Source of the DNA: Pseudomonas fluorescens
GTDB lineage: Bacteria > Pseudomonadota > Gammaproteobacteria > Pseudomonadales > Pseudomonadaceae
Direction of reading: 5' to 3'
Length of the DNA stretch: 64,000 nt
NCBI RefSeq assembly: GCF_000802965.1
Contig: NZ_JSAK01000018.1
Location: forward strand, 186,001 to 250,000
Shown here: piece by piece, positions 8,320 to 15,876 of the stretch
Position numbering within the stretch: the first letter of the stretch is position 1
Layout of the letters: each line of letters begins with the position of its first letter
Position numbers and translations under genes: made by a program
The notes under the pieces: generated by a model
What the model saw: only the letters and a program-made list of their open reading frames with translations
What the model was told of the DNA's origin: nothing
Databases searched by the model: none

Positions 8320-9234
8320 CTAAGCCTCGGTCAGACGGCGCAGTTTCGTAGCCTCGGCCTTTTGGGCAACGAGCCATTCGAGCAGTTCGTTCCAGATTGG
8401 CGCGGCAGATGGTCGGAAATACCCCATGTGGCCAATGGGCTGTTTTTTTGTTTCGGGATGAAGGTCGCGTACCCGCAACGGGGCATTGCGATAGCCCTTG
8501 ATGAAGGCATCCCGCGATATCGGCGGTGCCCACGGATCATCCACTGCGTTGGCAAACATGCAGGGGGTGCGAACTTTCGCGTAGCGATCAGCCACAGCAG
8601 CCATCGCGGGGTCGTCGAAGAAGTAATGGGGGTAGGCGCACCAGCGGCGCCAGGCCTTGTAGACGCCCTTCGGCAAGTCGTCGCCCATGCCCAGCAGGCT
8701 CCATGCCATGTAGCCCTTGTGAGCGACGATCAAAGGCAGGATGCATGACCACAGTAGGCGAACCTTGAAGGCCTCCAGCCTCGGCATCCAGCCTGCCCAT
8801 CCGGCTCCTGTACCGAAGCAGTAGGCGGCCGTGATTCGGTGATGATTGGGCAGCAACCCCAGTGCATGTCCGCCAAAGGAGTGACCGACCCAGTAGAGCG
8901 GCGTACTGCCGTCATCCATATGCTCGACTGCCGCTGCCAGGTCGAGCCACGCCCAGTCCAGGTAGGACATCTCAAAACCTTTCAGTGATTTGGGCTTGGA
9001 TGCTCCTATACCCCGGTAATCCATTGTCAGGACGTTGAAGCCTTGTTTACTGGCATGCTCGGCGAAGCGGCGGTAGAAACGCTGTTGCACACCCGTCGCA
9101 CCCGCCATGATGAGGTTGCCCTTCAATGGCCCCTGTGCGGAATAACGGATAGCGGCCAGGCGATAGCCATCGTCAGCCACCAGTGTTAGTTGATCGACCA
9201 TCGGGAAATCGGGTGCGTAAGCGAGCAGCGTCAT
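8320..9234 (-). CDS. Alpha/beta hydrolase
   Basis: 304 residues. The nucleophile elbow is GHSFGG (serine near residue 118). A likely acid is in NAVDDPWAP and the C-terminal histidine in PIGHMGYFRP. A strand-turn LTMDYRGIGASKP precedes the elbow, as in many lipase-like hydrolases. The gene overlaps the upstream acyl-CoA ligase by four bases, so the two are translationally coupled. It may hydrolyse an ester, lactone or thioester feeding the ligase; substrate unknown. No signal peptide seen, so cytoplasmic. Confidence 0.82.
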   Translation of the reverse strand: MTLLAYAPDFPMVDQLTLVADDGYRLAAIRYSAQGPLKGNLIMAGATGVQQRFYRRFAEHASKQGFNVLTMDYRGIGASKPKSLKGFEMSYLDWAWLDLAAAVEHMDDGSTPLYWVGHSFGGHALGLLPNHHRITAAYCFGTGAGWAGWMPRLEAFKVRLLWSCILPLIVAHKGYMAWSLLGMGDDLPKGVYKAWRRWCAYPHYFFDDPAMAAVADRYAKVRTPCMFANAVDDPWAPPISRDAFIKGYRNAPLRVRDLHPETKKQPIGHMGYFRPSAAPIWNELLEWLVAQKAEATKLRRLTEA

Positions 9235-10910
9235 CGGGAGTGCTCCTGCTGCTCGATACCCACCAGCTCTTTGCGCAGAATCTTGCCCACATTGCTCTTG
9301 GGTAACTCTTCCCTAAATATGATGCGGCGAGGGCGTTTGTAGCTGACCAGGTGTTTTTCGCAGTGTGCGATCACGAGTGCTTTATCCAAGTAAGGTTGAC
9401 GAGGTACGACATAGGCGATGGGCACTTCCCCCGCCTTTTCGTCTGGAGCCGGCACAACTGCCGATTCCAGTACTCCGGGGTGAGCGTTCAAGATCCGCTC
9501 GATTTCCGAGGGGAATACCTTGAACCCCGAGGAGATGATCATTTCCTTTTTTCGGTCGACCAGGCTCAGATAGCCATCCAGGTCGAAGAGGCCGATGTCT
9601 CCTGTGCGGAAGAAGCCATCGTGGGTGAAGGCTGCAGCGTTTTCTTCGGGCCGCCGCCAATAACCGGCCATGATGGCGGGGCTGCGCACACATATCTCGC
9701 CGGTGCCGACGGTGACCTTGTCGTCATTCTCACTGCGTAGGGAAATTTCAATTCCCGCTACTGGTAAACCTACCGAGCCGGGGCGTGAGCGTCCGGCGGG
9801 GTTGCAGGAAATCAGCCCGGTTTCGGTCATACCGTAGGCTTCGGTGATATGGCAGCCGGTGATTCGATGCCAGAACTTGGCCGTGGACTCGCTAACCGGC
9901 ATGCCCGCACCGAGACAGAGGGCGAGGTCCGTGAAGTCCTGCGAGTGGAATTCTTCATTCTCCAGGAGCGAGTTGTAGAGGGTATTGACGCCGGGGAAAC
10001 TGCTTACGCGGTGCCGGGACCATTCTTTGACAAACGCCGTGGTATCGCGTGGATTCATCACCAACACCGCTTTGCCACCTTTGGCCAGGGTGAAGAGCAG
10101 ATTGCCCAGGCCGAGAATGTGGTAGAGCGGCACCGCGAGCAGCAACACGTAATCCTGCTCGGCTCTGCCCGAAAGATGCGGACGCAGAGCCGAATGCTGT
10201 TGGGCAACGTTGAACAGCAAAGCCCGATGACTGATGGGCACGCCTTTGGGCTGCCCTGTAGTGCCACCGCTATAGATTATGAAGGCCGTCTGCTCGGCTG
10301 TGATGGGCGCGCGTTGACTTAGTTTGGTCGCTCGAGTCGCTACGACCTTGCGCCAGTCGACGGCGCCTTCTATGCGGGTGAACTTACTACCCAAGCGTCG
10401 CTGAGCTACCCAATTAACCAATGGCCGTCGCCAGCCTAGTTGATCACCTGGGGCGACTTGCACCGCAATACCTACACCGGCTTTGAGCATGGCCTGCTGG
10501 ACACCCTGCCCCATGGGTTCGAAGAGAAACACAGCTTTGACTTCACTGTCCTTGAAAACCTGCGCCAGCTCCTGCGGCGTATACAACGGGTTCACGCAGA
10601 CGGCGATCAAACCCGCGCGGATTATTCCCAGGCACGCCACAGGATGGGCGAGCATGTTCGGCAAAGCGACTGCAACCCGAGCTCCCGGTTGCAGCCCCTG
10701 GTTGATCAACCAGGTCGCTACAGCAGCACTCAAATTCTGTAATTGCTCATAACTTATGTTGGCACCCATTGCTGACAGGGCCGGGGCTTCAGGCGTTTTC
10801 ATCGCGCTACGCTGCAGCAGCTCTTCGATGGTGCAAACCCCGAGGTCAACAAGCTCGCTGCCACTCTGCCGGGTACTGACTAACTTCACTTTTTTATTTG
10901 AACGATTCAT
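9231..10910 (-). CDS. Acyl-CoA synthetase (FadD-like AMP-forming ligase)
   Basis: 559 residues of the ANL superfamily. The ATP-binding loop is IIYSGGTTGQPKGVP (near residue 210), then EAYGMTETG (near 360), the hinge TGDIGLFDLDGYLSLVDRKKEMI, and the C-terminal catalytic lysine in LPKSNVGKILRKEL. The reaction is carboxylic acid + ATP + CoA to acyl-CoA + AMP + PPi. Resemblance is to long-chain FadD-type ligases, but the operon contents do not fix chain length. It starts about 12 bases after the acyl-CoA dehydrogenase gene and overlaps the hydrolase gene by four bases. Confidence 0.88.
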   Translation of the reverse strand: MNRSNKKVKLVSTRQSGSELVDLGVCTIEELLQRSAMKTPEAPALSAMGANISYEQLQNLSAAVATWLINQGLQPGARVAVALPNMLAHPVACLGIIRAGLIAVCVNPLYTPQELAQVFKDSEVKAVFLFEPMGQGVQQAMLKAGVGIAVQVAPGDQLGWRRPLVNWVAQRRLGSKFTRIEGAVDWRKVVATRATKLSQRAPITAEQTAFIIYSGGTTGQPKGVPISHRALLFNVAQQHSALRPHLSGRAEQDYVLLLAVPLYHILGLGNLLFTLAKGGKAVLVMNPRDTTAFVKEWSRHRVSSFPGVNTLYNSLLENEEFHSQDFTDLALCLGAGMPVSESTAKFWHRITGCHITEAYGMTETGLISCNPAGRSRPGSVGLPVAGIEISLRSENDDKVTVGTGEICVRSPAIMAGYWRRPEENAAAFTHDGFFRTGDIGLFDLDGYLSLVDRKKEMIISSGFKVFPSEIERILNAHPGVLESAVVPAPDEKAGEVPIAYVVPRQPYLDKALVIAHCEKHLVSYKRPRRIIFREELPKSNVGKILRKELVGIEQQEHSR

Positions 10911-10922
10911 CTGTGGTCCGCC

Positions 10923-12698
10923 CTAGCAGAGTTGGATCTGTTCGAGCTGCCCAAGACGCGATGCATTGCGCTTCAGCTTTTCGATAAGTGAAGGAACTCG
11001 TACTTCGGCTTCGGAAAAATACAGACGGGCCAGAGCAGCTTTGCTTCTGAGAAACGCTTCGTCAGAAGTTGATGGCGCGGCGGCATCCGCGATCCATGCC
11101 CACAAATAGCCAAAAACAACGGTACCCAGCAGTTCAAGGAAGTCTGGTGCAACCAACCCCACAACATCCCGATTGAAAACTGTGTCGACCGATAGCTGCT
11201 GAATCAATGGTTCGAACTCGACCAGCCATGCACTCAGAATCGCGGCAACACCCTCTAGGTCTGGGCGTTCGCGCAGGCGCTTGGCAAGCGCGGGAATGTG
11301 GTTGAGGAAGATCCCCAAGCGCTGTCCCTGATCACCTAGGGTCTTGCGCCCCAACAAGTCCAACGACTGGATATAGTTCGTGCCTTCGTAGATCGGACAG
11401 ATAGCCGCATCACGTAGCAATTGCTCCATGCCGGTTTCGACTATGTAGCCGTTCCCGCCGAATAGCTGGAGCGCCGAAGCGATGTGCGTACCTGCATGAT
11501 GGGAGAGATAGCCCTTGACGATGGGGGTCAGCAGTTCTGCCAGGTGGAAGGCCTGATTGCGCCGCAGATCATCCGGGTGGCAGCGAGCCTCATCGAGCAG
11601 CGTACCGACCCAGGCGCAAAGCAAGCGAGCTGGTTCGATGAACAGTCTCTGCTGAACGAGGTTCGACTTGACGCCAATATGGCTGCGCAAAGGGTCAGCG
11701 GATTGATCTGGGTGCGTAGCCCCATTCAACGCACGACCTTGAAAGCGTTCCTGGGTGTAGCGCAATGCATTCTGGTAAGCGATCTCGGCCAGGCCGACGG
11801 TTTGCACACCGACAGCCAGTCGCGCACTGTTCATCAGCACAAACATGCAGGCAAGGCCTCGGTTCAATTCGCCGACGCGATAGCCCTTGGCATCCTCGAA
11901 CGATAGTGCGCATGTAGCGTTGGCCCGAATACCATGCTTGTGCTCAAGCCCGATGACCGACACCCCGTTCCCTGAGTTACGGCCATCCAATTGGTATTTT
12001 GGCACGACGAATAGACTGAGACCGCCAGTACCTGCCGGTGCACTTTCCGTCCTGGCGAGAACCAGGTGAACGATGTTTTCGCTCAGATCGTGATCGCCAT
12101 TCGAGATGAATAACTTGGTTCCACTCAGCAAGTAGGAATCGTCCGGCTGGGTGACTGCAATCGTGCGAATCAAACCAAGATCACTGCCAGCCTGAGGCTC
12201 GGTAAGGCACATGGTGCCAAGCCATTCACCACTGGCTAGCTTGTCGGAAAACAGGAATCGAACCTGCTCATCGCCAAATCGGTCAATGCAACGTAGAACA
12301 CCTTCGCGCACATTGGCGAAAATGCTGAAAGACAAATTGGAGGAAGCGAGCATTTCATCAAAGAAAACACCTGCTGCTCCTGGGAAGCCTTGGCCCCCGA
12401 TTGCCAGTGGAACTGTCAGGGCAGGCCAGCCGTTCTCCTGGAACAGGCGGTAAGCCGATTGAAAACCCTGCGGGGTTTTGACTTCACCATTTTCAAACCT
12501 GCAGCCCTCGGCATCACCGCTGCCGTTCAAAGGCAACAGCTGCTCTTGGGTGAGTTCGGCACCTACCTCCAGAGTAGCCCTGAACAGGTCGATGTCGATA
12601 TGGCAGTGCTCTGGCAGCAGAGGCAACAGCTCTGGAAGTCGAAGAACCTTGCGAGCGAGGAAATTGAACTCCTCCAGTGGTGCTTGGTACTGCAGCAT
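10923..12698 (-). CDS. Acyl-CoA dehydrogenase, long (DmdC-like) type
   Basis: FAD enzyme of 591 residues, longer than the usual 380-400 and the size of 3-methylmercaptopropionyl-CoA dehydrogenase (DmdC)-type proteins. Blocks seen are MCLTEPQAGSDLG (near residue 160), TKLFISNGDHDL, LFGGNGYIVETGMEQLLRDA and IYEGTNYIQSLDLLGRK, whose Glu is the likely catalytic base, followed by the extra C-terminal helical domain. It oxidises acyl-CoA to 2-enoyl-CoA and passes electrons to ETF. The size class does not prove an MMPA substrate; many pseudomonads use relatives for fatty or branched acyl-CoA. Confidence 0.88.
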   Translation of the reverse strand: MLQYQAPLEEFNFLARKVLRLPELLPLLPEHCHIDIDLFRATLEVGAELTQEQLLPLNGSGDAEGCRFENGEVKTPQGFQSAYRLFQENGWPALTVPLAIGGQGFPGAAGVFFDEMLASSNLSFSIFANVREGVLRCIDRFGDEQVRFLFSDKLASGEWLGTMCLTEPQAGSDLGLIRTIAVTQPDDSYLLSGTKLFISNGDHDLSENIVHLVLARTESAPAGTGGLSLFVVPKYQLDGRNSGNGVSVIGLEHKHGIRANATCALSFEDAKGYRVGELNRGLACMFVLMNSARLAVGVQTVGLAEIAYQNALRYTQERFQGRALNGATHPDQSADPLRSHIGVKSNLVQQRLFIEPARLLCAWVGTLLDEARCHPDDLRRNQAFHLAELLTPIVKGYLSHHAGTHIASALQLFGGNGYIVETGMEQLLRDAAICPIYEGTNYIQSLDLLGRKTLGDQGQRLGIFLNHIPALAKRLRERPDLEGVAAILSAWLVEFEPLIQQLSVDTVFNRDVVGLVAPDFLELLGTVVFGYLWAWIADAAAPSTSDEAFLRSKAALARLYFSEAEVRVPSLIEKLKRNASRLGQLEQIQLC

Positions 12699-12719
12699 CT
12701 CGTTGCCCCTGCTGGTGAA

Positions 12720-13517
12720 TTAACGGCCTTTGAACAACGGTTCGCGTTTCTGCATCATTGCCATAACGCCTTCACGCACGTCTTCACTCTTGATGAGCGT
12801 GAACAACAGCTCATTGAGCTTGGAAAGCGCAGCATCATCGCCTTCATCGCGAGCCTGGAAGGCGGACTGCAAGGTGGCCTTGATCGCCAGAGGGGCAGCT
12901 TTGGCGATGCGTTCGGCGTATTCGATGGCACGAGACAACTCTTGACCGGGTTCAACGACCTCGGTCAGCAGGCGCATACCTAGCGCATCATCAGCACCGA
13001 ACTCTTCGCCGGTCAGCATGTAGCGCATGGCATTGGTCCATCCCGCCGCTTGAGTGAAGCGCACGGTGGAGCCACCGGACGGTGGAATACCACGCAATAC
13101 TTCCAGGTGAGCGAAGCGGGTGTTGCTGGCGGCGATTGCGATATCGGCGTTGAGCACCAACTCGATGCCTGCTGTGAAGCAGGTACCTTGTACGGCAAGG
13201 ACTACCGGTTTGGTGCGGCGCGGCTTCGAGACGCCCCACGGGTCAATGCCTTCATCCGGGTACTTGAAACCACCCGAAGCCAGCTTCGGCGTCAATTCCA
13301 TCAGGTCGAGACCTGCGGTGAAATGTTCGCCGTGGGCAAACACGACTGCGCAACGCATTTCTTCATTGCGCTCGTACTCGCCCAAGGCCAAGGCCAGATC
13401 GGTCAGCATGGCACTATCGAAAGCATTACGTTTGCCGGCCCGATCCAGGCCGATAAGGAACAGATGACCACGCTGCTCCCGGGTGACTCGACCCGGACCG
13501 CTGTTTGCTTCGCTCAT
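12720..13517 (-). CDS. Enoyl-CoA hydratase (crotonase family), first gene of acyl-CoA operon
   Basis: 265 residues. Oxyanion-hole pattern HFTAGLDL (near residue 66). Both acid/base glutamates appear present: the Glu144 equivalent in TAGIELVLNADIA and the Glu164 equivalent in RFAHLEVLRGIPPSGGS. That contrasts with the second crotonase at 6712-7545. It should hydrate the enoyl-CoA made by the dehydrogenase that follows 21 bases later. It leads the minus-strand operon 13517 to 6264 and is divergent from a TetR gene, with a palindrome between them. Confidence 0.87.
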   Translation of the reverse strand: MSEANSGPGRVTREQRGHLFLIGLDRAGKRNAFDSAMLTDLALALGEYERNEEMRCAVVFAHGEHFTAGLDLMELTPKLASGGFKYPDEGIDPWGVSKPRRTKPVVLAVQGTCFTAGIELVLNADIAIAASNTRFAHLEVLRGIPPSGGSTVRFTQAAGWTNAMRYMLTGEEFGADDALGMRLLTEVVEPGQELSRAIEYAERIAKAAPLAIKATLQSAFQARDEGDDAALSKLNELLFTLIKSEDVREGVMAMMQKREPLFKGR

Positions 13518-13579
13518 GGGAGATTTATCCTGGCGTTATGAGATGAGGGCCTGTATTTTCAGGCGAACCGTAGTTACTT

Positions 13580-13593
13580 ACCGAACGTTCGGT
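13580..13593. promoter_or_regulatory. Perfect palindrome, likely TetR operator of the acyl-CoA operon
   Basis: ACCGAACGTTCGGT is a perfect 14-bp palindrome in the 172-base gap between the acyl-CoA operon and the divergent TetR gene. A related half-site, AAACATTCGGTAA, follows about 30 bases downstream. Position and symmetry fit binding by the TetR protein encoded at 13690. Confidence 0.65.
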
Positions 13594-13689
13594 TTGTAGA
13601 AACTAAACAAACATTCGGTAACCGTCAAATTGAGACGCCAAGGCTTATGACATAGAATCAATTTGCATGATTTAGAACAGGAGAAGCCC

Positions 13690-14265
13690 ATGCGGCCACT
13701 GAAAATCCCACGCGATGAGCTCCTACAGCGCTGCGCCAACACCTTCAAGCGTTTTGGCTACCATGGCACTACCATGGATGCGTTATCGTCCGCCTGTGGG
13801 CTGACGAAGGCCTCGTTCTATCATCACTACCCCAACAAGGAATCGCTCCTGCGGGACGTATTGGACTGGACGCATGAACGGCTGAAACAGTCGCTGTTCT
13901 CTATCGCTTTCGATGAAAGTCTGGCGCCACAGGAGCGACTCACACGCATGGGGCGCAAGGCTGGCAAGCTCTTTCAGGACGACTCGATTGGCTGTCTGAT
14001 GGGCGTTGTTGCGGTCGATGCCACCTATGGCAAGGTAGAGCTCATGGCACCGATTCGGCGCTTCCTGGATGACTGGACCCTGGCATTTGCCGAGCTCTAT
14101 AGCGCCCGCTACAGCCGGGAGGAGTCACATCGTTTGGGGAGGCAGTTGGTAGCCGATTTCGAGGGGGCAATTTTGTTGGCTCGTATCTACGGAGATCCGA
14201 GCTACATAGACGCGGTGATCGAGCGCGGCCTGCGGCAGTTGGACTGCGCAGCAATCTACGCCTAG
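13690..14265 (+). CDS. TetR-family regulator, probable repressor of the acyl-CoA operon
   Basis: 191 residues from the ATG at 13690, chosen for the AGGAG site seven bases upstream. An N-terminal TetR HTH lies at residues about 8-55 (FKRFGYHGTTMDALSSACGL, then KASFYHHYPNKESLL). The C-terminal ligand domain is divergent, as usual. It is divergent from the acyl-CoA degradation operon, so an acyl-CoA or pathway intermediate as inducer is inferred. Its stop codon overlaps the stop of the convergent TetR gene. Confidence 0.87.
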   Translation: MRPLKIPRDELLQRCANTFKRFGYHGTTMDALSSACGLTKASFYHHYPNKESLLRDVLDWTHERLKQSLFSIAFDESLAPQERLTRMGRKAGKLFQDDSIGCLMGVVAVDATYGKVELMAPIRRFLDDWTLAFAELYSARYSREESHRLGRQLVADFEGAILLARIYGDPSYIDAVIERGLRQLDCAAIYA

Positions 14266-14873
14266 GTCAGCTCTCGTTCAAAACTCCGCTTCACTTCCTG
14301 CCAGATAAAGTCGAGCGGTTCTACGCTACGGGCTGCCCTGCAAAGAGCTACAGACCCCTCGATAGCGGCGATTGCCAGTAGTGCCAGACCGTGTGACCGA
14401 TCCTTAGTCACTCCAGCCTCCCGCAGTGACAGATCGACGATTTCCTGCCATTGCACAAAGATAGCGTTGGCTTGATCCAACAGCTGCATCTGGATTTGTG
14501 CTTCGAGTTCGGGCTCAGCCTCGCCACGTTGATCGGATGTGTACTGCTCAACCGAAACAGCCAAAACCGCACAACCAGCCTGGAAGGCTGTGTCTTCAAG
14601 CATTTTGCGCCACAAACCGACGAATCGCTCCATACCCTTCACTGGACCGTGTTTGCTCAGCAACAGCTTCAGCGGCTCCGAGACTTCATGTCCGGCGTAC
14701 TCAACGGCAGCTTCGAGCAGTTGGCGTTTACCGCCAGGGAAATGGTGAGAGATGGATCCGCGCGGTGTGTTCGAGTGGCGCACGACCTCGCGCATGCTAG
14801 TCGCTGTCATGCCCTTGCGGCGTAGAAGATCAGCTGCACCGACAATCATTCGGTCTCGAGTAGAAGTGTTCAT
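14262..14873 (-). CDS. TetR-family regulator, LmrA/YxaF type
   Basis: 203 residues. The N-terminal HTH reads RDRMIVGAADLLRRKGMTAT with the LmrA/YxaF-type recognition region NTPRGSISHHFPGGKRQLL. The C-terminal domain also has the YxaF-like pattern GCAVLAVSVE. It is divergent from a cupin gene, and two near-identical 20-bp inverted repeats lie between them. It therefore most likely represses the cupin gene and itself. Confidence 0.87.
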   Translation of the reverse strand: MNTSTRDRMIVGAADLLRRKGMTATSMREVVRHSNTPRGSISHHFPGGKRQLLEAAVEYAGHEVSEPLKLLLSKHGPVKGMERFVGLWRKMLEDTAFQAGCAVLAVSVEQYTSDQRGEAEPELEAQIQMQLLDQANAIFVQWQEIVDLSLREAGVTKDRSHGLALLAIAAIEGSVALCRAARSVEPLDFIWQEVKRSFERELT

Positions 14874-14881
14874 CTTAAAAA

Positions 14882-14941
14882 ATTATGCCATCCGTCATAG
14901 TTTGATGTAGTCTCGAGTCCGACTATGCCACTTGTCATAGT
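14882..14941. promoter_or_regulatory. Two copies of a 20-bp inverted-repeat operator
   Basis: Copy 1 at 14882-14901 reads ATTATGCCATCCGTCATAGT. Copy 2 at 14922-14941 reads ACTATGCCACTTGTCATAGT. The second is a perfect 6-bp inverted repeat ACTATG...CATAGT with an 8-base centre. Spacing is 40 bases start to start, close to four helical turns. They lie between the LmrA-type TetR gene and the cupin gene, so they are very likely that regulator's operators. Confidence 0.75.
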
Positions 14942-14977
14942 TGCTATCTACTTCTTCCGATACGAGGCATCGAAAAA

Positions 14978-15373
14978 ATGACCGCTCGTCCTAAGCTTCC
15001 GAACCCGATCGACTCCGTAGCCCTGGCATCGCTGAACACCCCCGAAGGCTGGCTTGAATATCCGCTGGGCGATGATGTGATCGAAGGCAATCCCGACACC
15101 CGGATGAAACTACTACGCACCGTCGGCGTGAAGACCCCATACAAAGCCGTCGCATTCTTCACTTCGCAGCCTTCGAAGTTCGACTGGCGTTTCGAAAACG
15201 ATGAGGCCTTCGTACTGCTCGAAGGTCGTATCGCAATCACCATGGACACCGGCGAGCGATTTGAGATGACGGCAGGCGATGGTGTCTCGATTCCAGCAGG
15301 ACACACCGGTGTCTGCGAAGTCTTAGAGTTCAGCCGGAAATTTACCGTGGTTACCAGTGGGAGTGCCGATTAA
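14978..15373 (+). CDS. Cupin-domain protein
   Basis: 131 residues, a single cupin barrel. The first motif region is around FDWRFENDEAFVLLEGRIAI (about residues 68-87) and the second around MTAGDGVSIPAGHTG. The family patterns are partly kept, so metal binding is uncertain. GAGG lies ten bases before the ATG. It is divergent from an LmrA-type TetR gene and carries two operator copies upstream, so it looks induced by a small molecule. Function unknown; a detoxifying isomerase, dioxygenase or binding protein are all possible. Confidence 0.8.
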   Translation: MTARPKLPNPIDSVALASLNTPEGWLEYPLGDDVIEGNPDTRMKLLRTVGVKTPYKAVAFFTSQPSKFDWRFENDEAFVLLEGRIAITMDTGERFEMTAGDGVSIPAGHTGVCEVLEFSRKFTVVTSGSAD

Positions 15374-15401
15374 TCCCGCACGGATTTTTCCGCATCGCGC
15401 G

Positions 15402-15439
15402 TTCAGGCCATAAGCATCCGTTTTGGGTTATGGCCTGAA
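15402..15439 (+). terminator. Hairpin after the cupin gene
   Basis: A perfect 12-bp inverted repeat, TTCAGGCCATAA / TTATGGCCTGAA, with a 14-base loop, 29 bases after the cupin stop. No T-run follows, so it may be a weak terminator or only an RNA-stabilising hairpin. Confidence 0.55.
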
Positions 15440-15545
15440 TCGTTGTTCGCCCCGCTCATACGGGAAATCACCCAACTCGATTTGAACGTTGATTGGCAGC
15501 TTGGAGTCGGCGGCGCTAACCGAAGAGAAATGTCTCGCTCGTCAA

Positions 15546-15766
15546 AAGGTCTACTTCTGCGATCCTCATCGTCCCTGGCAACGGGGAACGAATGAGAACA
15601 CCAACGGGCTGTAAGGCAGTATTTTCCGAAAGGAACTGACCTTGCGGATCACTCGCAAGCCACGCTGAATGAAGTGGCAAGGCAACTAAATAGCCGTCCT
15701 AGGAAAACACTAAACTACGAAACGCCCGCTGAGCGCTTTAGCCAATCTGTTGCATCGACCGGTTGA
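15546..15766 (+). pseudogene. C-terminal remnant of an IS30-family transposase
   Basis: Two adjacent frames give the C-terminal end of an IS30-type DDE transposase. One reads VYFCDPHRPWQRGTNENTNG, including the catalytic Glu in NENTNG, and ends at a TAA. After a frameshift near 15610 the other reads RQYFPKGTDLADHSQATLNE, then ARQLNSRPRKTLNYETPAER, ending at the TGA at 15764-15766. The N-terminal two thirds are missing. It is a dead fragment, useful as a marker of past IS activity at the island edge. Confidence 0.85.
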
Positions 15767-15800
15767 ATCTACAGCATAAAGCGGGCAAATATTCTCAATC

Positions 15801-15830
15801 ACGACAGACCGCTTCTGGCCGACTTCCGCC
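15801..15830 (+). repeat. Degenerate dispersed repeat, copy 2
   Basis: ACGACAGACCGCTTCTGGCC here matches ACGACAGTCCGCTATTGGCC at 17537-17556, and similarity continues a further 10-15 bases in both. It lies between the IS30 remnant and the DUF6161 gene. Together with 3912 and 17516 it suggests a noncoding repeat family. Confidence 0.5.
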
Positions 15831-15876
15831 CATTGTGGTCGGAAGAGAGCGGCCATGAAAGAGCTTTCAAACTACA

